Assembly: GCF_003402535.2 (NCBI RefSeq)
Contig: NZ_AP025170.1
Coordinates: 434,001 to 498,000, forward strand
DNA: 64,000 nt
Reading direction: 5' to 3'
Source of the DNA: Cupriavidus sp. P-10
GTDB lineage: Bacteria > Pseudomonadota > Gammaproteobacteria > Burkholderiales > Burkholderiaceae
Shown here: one piece after another, positions 60,469-64,000 of the stretch
How the letters are laid out: every line of letters starts with the position of its first letter
Position numbering within the stretch: the first letter of the stretch is position 1
Made by a program: the position numbers and the translations under genes
Notes under the pieces: generated by a model
The model's database searches: none
What the model saw: only the letters and a program-made list of their open reading frames with translations
Told to the model about the DNA's origin: nothing

Positions 60469-61572
60469 ATGCCTGACCCGCTATCCCTGGCCATTTCCAC
60501 CGGCGAGCCCGCCGGCATCGGTCCCGATATCACCATCGGGGCGTTGCTGCAACTCGCCGGCGCCACCCATGGCAACAACGGCGGCAGCGGGCACTACCGC
60601 TTCCATGTGCTGGGCGATGCCCGCCTGCTGGCCGAGCGCGCCGCGGCGCTGGGCGTGACCCATGCCTGGGAGCGGCGCATCGCCGCCGGCGACGTGGTGA
60701 TCGAGGATATCCCGCTGGCGGTCGCGTGCGAACCCGGCCGCCTGGACGCGCGCAACGGCCCCTACGTGCTGGCGCTGCTGGATGCCGCCATTGACGGCTG
60801 CCGCGCGCACGGGAAGGCCGCGCCGCGCTATGCGGCCATGGTCACGGCGCCGGTGCAGAAGAGCACCATCAACGACGCCGGCGTGCCGTTTACCGGCCAC
60901 ACCGAATACCTGGCCGACAGCGTCCGCGTGCCGCGCGTGGTGATGATGCTGGCCGGCCCGCAGCCCGCCCACGACAACGCCATGCTGCGCGTGGCGCTGG
61001 CGACCACCCACCTGCCGCTGCGCGCGGTGCCGGATGCGCTTTCCATTCCGCTGCTGCTGCAGACACTGGCCATCATCGATGCCGACCTGCGCCGCTACTT
61101 TGGCATCGCGCGGCCGCGCATCCTGGTCACGGGCCTGAACCCCCACGCCGGCGAAAGCGGACACATGGGCCGCGAAGAGATCGACGTGATCGTGCCCGCG
61201 CTGGCGCAGGCCAAGGATGCCGGCATCGATGCGCGCGGTCCCTTTCCCGCCGACACGCTGTTCCAGCCGCGCCACCTGCGCGATGCCGACTGCGTGCTGG
61301 CGATGTACCATGACCAGGGGCTGGCGCCGCTGAAATACGGCACCTTCGGCCACGGCGTGAACATCACGCTGGGGCTGCCTTTCATCCGCACTTCGGTGGA
61401 TCACGGCACCGCGCTGGACCTGGCCGGCACCGGCCAGGCCGAGCATGGCAGCATGATCGAGGCCATCCGCAGTGCGGTCACCATGGCCGGCCATGCCAAC
61501 GGCCGCCATCCCGATGGCGCCGGCGCCAGCCATCCGGGCCATACCAATCCTGGCTTGCAGCCGCCTTGCTGA
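60469..61572 (+). CDS. pdxA: 4-hydroxythreonine-4-phosphate dehydrogenase
   Basis: A 367-residue PdxA of pyridoxal-phosphate synthesis. N-terminus [15 protein letters not shown]; metal and substrate histidines in [10 protein letters not shown] near residue 143, GLNPHAGE near 223 and [11 protein letters not shown] near 279. It is somewhat long because of a Gly/Asn insert near residue 30 and a His/Gly/Pro-rich C-terminal tail of about 30 residues (after AVTMAGHA) with no obvious fold. Follows surA by 33 bp in the conserved order. Confidence 0.93.
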   Translation: MPDPLSLAISTGEPAGIGPDITIGALLQLAGATHGNNGGSGHYRFHVLGDARLLAERAAALGVTHAWERRIAAGDVVIEDIPLAVACEPGRLDARNGPYVLALLDAAIDGCRAHGKAAPRYAAMVTAPVQKSTINDAGVPFTGHTEYLADSVRVPRVVMMLAGPQPAHDNAMLRVALATTHLPLRAVPDALSIPLLLQTLAIIDADLRRYFGIARPRILVTGLNPHAGESGHMGREEIDVIVPALAQAKDAGIDARGPFPADTLFQPRHLRDADCVLAMYHDQGLAPLKYGTFGHGVNITLGLPFIRTSVDHGTALDLAGTGQAEHGSMIEAIRSAVTMAGHANGRHPDGAGASHPGHTNPGLQPPC

Positions 61573-61601
61573 AGCCGGACCTCATGCTGCAACATCGAAC
61601 C

Positions 61602-62435
61602 ATGCGTTCCAACGTGCACCAGGGCCATGTGGCCCGCAAGCGATTCGGGCAGAACTTCCTGGTCGACGACACCATCATCCACGGCATCGTCAATGCCATC
61701 AGTCCGCAGGCCGAAGACGTGCTGGTCGAGATCGGGCCGGGCCTCGGCGCGCTGACCAGCCCGCTGCTCGAACGGATCCCGCAAATGCAGGTGGTCGAAC
61801 TCGACCGCGACCTGGTCGAGCGCCTGCGTCGCCGCTACGGCGAGCGCCTGCAAGTCCATGCCGGCGACGCGCTGGACTTCGACTTCGGCAAGCTGGAAGT
61901 GACGGGGCGGCCGCTGCGCATCGTCGGCAACCTGCCATACAACATTTCCAGCCCGCTGCTGTTCCACCTGATGGAGTTTGCCGACCAGGTGCGCGACCAG
62001 CACTTCATGCTGCAGAAGGAAGTGGTGGAGCGCATGGTGGCCGAGCCCGGCAGCAAGGCCTTTGGCCGGCTCTCGATCATGCTGCAGGTGCGCTACTACA
62101 TGGAGCATGTGCTGGACGTGCCGCCGGGCAGTTTCAACCCGCCGCCCAAGGTCGATTCCGCCGTGGTGCGCATGATCCCGTGGCCGCGGCATAACGATGG
62201 CCGCCTGCGCTCGCCGCATGCCGATTGCGACATCACCGTGCTCGGCGACGTGGTCACCGCGGCGTTCTCGCAGCGGCGCAAGGTGCTGCGCAATACGCTG
62301 TCGTTCCTGCGCGACCAGGTCGACTTCGACGCGATGGGCTTCGACCTCGGCCGCCGTGCCGAGGAAGTGCCCGTCGGCGAGTATGTCGAACTGGCCCGCC
62401 GCCTGGGCGGCGGCGCCGCAGGGCAGGCCGCCTGA
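61602..62435 (+). CDS. rsmA: 16S rRNA (adenine1518-N6/adenine1519-N6)-dimethyltransferase
   Basis: A 277-residue KsgA/RsmA that dimethylates two adenosines in helix 45 of 16S rRNA late in 30S assembly. Motifs: [12 protein letters not shown] near residue 11, the SAM-binding [11 protein letters not shown] near 44 and the catalytic [14 protein letters not shown] near 110. Starts at 61566 (TTG), 61584 and 61602 (ATG) are in frame; 61602 gives the usual [18 protein letters not shown]-terminus, though none has a strong ribosome site. Confidence 0.94.
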   Translation: MRSNVHQGHVARKRFGQNFLVDDTIIHGIVNAISPQAEDVLVEIGPGLGALTSPLLERIPQMQVVELDRDLVERLRRRYGERLQVHAGDALDFDFGKLEVTGRPLRIVGNLPYNISSPLLFHLMEFADQVRDQHFMLQKEVVERMVAEPGSKAFGRLSIMLQVRYYMEHVLDVPPGSFNPPPKVDSAVVRMIPWPRHNDGRLRSPHADCDITVLGDVVTAAFSQRRKVLRNTLSFLRDQVDFDAMGFDLGRRAEEVPVGEYVELARRLGGGAAGQAA

Positions 62436-62489
62436 AGCCCCAGATCAACGAACCCGAATTCCCGCGACCATTTCGTGCAAGACCGTCCC

Positions 62490-63533
62490 ATGACAGCCCA
62501 GTCCCAATCCAGCCAAACCAACCGGCGTCCCGTGATCCTGACCGGCGACCGTCCCACCGGCCCGCTGCACCTCGGCCACTTCGTCGGCTCGCTGCAGAGC
62601 CGCGTGGCGCTGCAGGATTCGCATGAGCAGTACCTGCTGCTGGCCGACACCCAGGCCATGACCGACAATGCGCACGATCCCGACAAGGTACGCCGCAACG
62701 TGCTGGAAGTGGCGCTGGACTACCTGGCGGTCGGCATCGACCCGGCCAAGACCACCATCACCGTGCAGTCGCACCTGCCGGCGCTGGCCGAGCTGACGCT
62801 GATGTACCTGAACTTCGTCACGGTATCGCGGCTGGAGCGCAACCCGACCATCAAGGAAGAGATCCAGGCGCGCGGTTTCGGCCGCGATATCCCGGCCGGG
62901 TTCCTGTGTTACCCGGCCGCGCAGGCGGCCGACATTACCGCCTTCAAGGCCCAGGTGGTGCCGGTGGGCGAAGACCAGGCCCCGCTGATCGAGCAGACCA
63001 ACGAGATCGTGCGCCGCATCAACAACCAGGTCGGCCGCGACATACTGCCGGAGTGCAAGGCGCTGATCCCGAAGTTCGGTCGCCTGCCCGGCGTCGACGG
63101 CAAGGCCAAGATGAGCAAGTCGATGGGCAACGCGATCGCGCTGGGCGCGTCGCCTGAGCAGATCAAGGCCGCGGTGCACAGCATGTACACCGATCCGAAC
63201 CACCTGAAGGTGTCCGATCCGGGCCAGGTCGAGGGCAACGTGGTGTTCACCTACCTGGACGCGTTCGACCCGAACAACGAGGAAGTCGAAGCGCTGAAGG
63301 AGCACTATCGCAAGGGCGGCCTGGGCGACATGGTGCTCAAGCGCCGCATCGAAGGCATCCTGCAGGACATGCTGGCCCCGATCCGCGCGCGTCGCGAAGA
63401 GCTGGCCAAGAACCCGGACTATGTCTTCGATGTGCTGCGCCAGGGCACGCAGAAGGCGCGCGAGCTGACCCAGCAGACGCTGGAGGAAGTGCGCGACGCA
63501 CTGGGGATGTTCTCGTTCGAGGCACGCCGCTGA
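62490..63533 (+). CDS. trpS: Tryptophan--tRNA ligase
   Basis: A 347-residue class I synthetase. The HIGH-like motif is GPLHLGHFVGSL near residue 25 and KMSKS is at about 208 (KAKMSKSMGNAI). The length fits bacterial TrpRS. The ATG at 62490 follows the rsmA stop by 54 bp; a GTG at 62475 is a weaker alternative. It closes the rightward lptD cluster and is followed by a terminator. Confidence 0.94.
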   Translation: MTAQSQSSQTNRRPVILTGDRPTGPLHLGHFVGSLQSRVALQDSHEQYLLLADTQAMTDNAHDPDKVRRNVLEVALDYLAVGIDPAKTTITVQSHLPALAELTLMYLNFVTVSRLERNPTIKEEIQARGFGRDIPAGFLCYPAAQAADITAFKAQVVPVGEDQAPLIEQTNEIVRRINNQVGRDILPECKALIPKFGRLPGVDGKAKMSKSMGNAIALGASPEQIKAAVHSMYTDPNHLKVSDPGQVEGNVVFTYLDAFDPNNEEVEALKEHYRKGGLGDMVLKRRIEGILQDMLAPIRARREELAKNPDYVFDVLRQGTQKARELTQQTLEEVRDALGMFSFEARR

Positions 63534-63540
63534 GCGTGGC

Positions 63541-63577
63541 AATAAAAAACGGCGGCCCCGAGCCGCCGTTTTTATTG
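63541..63577. terminator. Bidirectional intrinsic terminator after trpS
   Basis: AATAAAAAACGGCGG pairs with CCGCCGTTTTTATT around a 7-nt loop. The T-run on one side and A-run on the other serve trpS (rightward) and the convergent EamA gene (leftward). Confidence 0.92.
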
Positions 63578-63592
63578 CAGGCATCCCGCCAC

Positions 63593-64000
63593 TCACGCCC
63601 GCCGATTCACCAGCACAATCCCCGCCAGCACCAGCACGGCCGCCACCGCGAAGCGCGGCCCTACGGAGTCGTGCATCAGCACCACGCCGAAGGCCACGCC
63701 AAACAGCGGCGTGAGGAAGGAAAACACCGAAAGCCGCGACGCCAGGTAGCGCCGCAGCAGCCAGAACCATGTCAGGTAGCTCGCAAACGCGATCAGCACC
63801 GACTGGTAGAACAGGCTCGCCAGCACCACGCCGTCGATCTGCACGGTCGCGGTCTGGCCCGCGGCCACCGCCATCGCCAGCAGCAGCACCGCCGAGACCG
63901 CCAGCTGGTACAGCAGCGTCTTGCTGGCCGGTGCGGTTGCCAGCGGACTGGCGCGCACCACCACGGTGGTAGCGGCCCACAACGCCCCGGCCACGATGCC
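63593..64000 (-). CDS. EamA/DMT-family transporter, truncated by the right edge
   Basis: The C-terminal 135 or so residues of a drug/metabolite transporter; the frame is open to the window end. At least four hydrophobic helices are visible (LLYQLAVSAVLLLAMAVAAG, GVVLASLFYQSVLIAFASYLTWFWLL, VFSFLTPLFGVAFGVVLM, FAVAAVLVLAGIVLVN), matching the second EamA repeat with the typical SYLTWFWLLRRYLASRLS loop. Substrate unknown. Confidence 0.82.
   Translation of the reverse strand, partial: GIVAGALWAATTVVVRASPLATAPASKTLLYQLAVSAVLLLAMAVAAGQTATVQIDGVVLASLFYQSVLIAFASYLTWFWLLRRYLASRLSVFSFLTPLFGVAFGVVLMHDSVGPRFAVAAVLVLAGIVLVNRRA

Noticed and set aside
61566..61601. Earlier start codons for rsmA (TTG 61566, ATG 61584)
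   Set aside because: The 61602 start gives the N-terminus usual for the family, and the upstream codons have no better ribosome site.
1..64000. CRISPR arrays, tRNA genes, insertion sequences and prophage
   Set aside because: I saw no regularly spaced repeats, no cloverleaf-like sequence, no transposase and no phage genes; the intron is the only clear mobile element.

Overview
The window is GC-rich, densely coded chromosomal DNA from a betaproteobacterium of the Burkholderiaceae, most likely Cupriavidus. This rests on protein character and on gene order: a TetR / acyl-CoA dehydrogenase / hydroxyacyl-CoA dehydrogenase / thiolase / DegV / enoyl-CoA hydratase cluster, which I recall as a beta-oxidation operon of C. 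necator H16, and the rplM-rpsI-bactofilin-erpA and lptD-surA-pdxA-rsmA blocks. No database was searched. Nearly everything is core genome; the one clear mobile element is a group II intron.

Layout. 1-4.2 kb: an edge-truncated coiled-coil protein, nudB, an endonuclease/exonuclease/phosphatase-family protein overlapping it by ATGA, mobB (minus) and a ClsB-type cardiolipin synthase. 4.3-12.7 kb: the fatty-acid beta-oxidation operon, with a promoter and palindromic operator in front of its TetR gene. 12.7-16.3 kb: a hotdog thioesterase (minus), an Atm1-type ABC exporter, a remnant of an ABC permease, and a LysR regulator. 16.4-21.2 kb: glutamate dehydrogenase and the gltIJKL glutamate/aspartate importer. 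21.2-26.5 kb: a class II amidotransferase, a tartrate dehydrogenase/glycerate kinase pair, pyrC and a DUF3025 protein. 26.5-29.7 kb: RNase P RNA, an OsmC protein, a 723-bp intergenic region with a probable unannotated small RNA, rplM-rpsI and a bactofilin. 29.75-32.70 kb: the group II intron with its maturase, sitting in the 5' leader of erpA. 33-43 kb: a PhyH-type dioxygenase with a divergent LysR gene, anmK, an M23 endopeptidase, tyrS, dtd, a Raf-kinase-inhibitor-like protein, a histidine phosphatase, a queuosine-precursor transporter and two exported proteins. 43.2-49.9 kb: a leftward series dusB-fis-purH-ruvC-(GDPD lipoprotein)-ruvA-ruvB. 50.2-53.3 kb: pepP, an unknown gene and a UbiH-type monooxygenase. 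53.4-56.3 kb: a compact amgK-azlC-azlD-murU operon. 56.5-64 kb: lptD-surA-pdxA-rsmA-trpS rightward, then an edge-truncated EamA transporter.

How genes work together. The fad cluster carries out the full beta-oxidation spiral under a likely autoregulating TetR protein. gdhA with gltIJKL couples uptake and deamination of glutamate. ttuC-ttuD can take tartrate to phosphoglycerate. anmK, amgK and murU are the distinctive enzymes of the MurNAc recycling route. lptD and surA are outer-membrane biogenesis partners. The most notable non-coding signals are the intron, whose exon-binding pairings fix its 5' end, and a ~160-nt RNA candidate with a canonical promoter, an anti-Shine-Dalgarno hairpin loop and a strong terminator.
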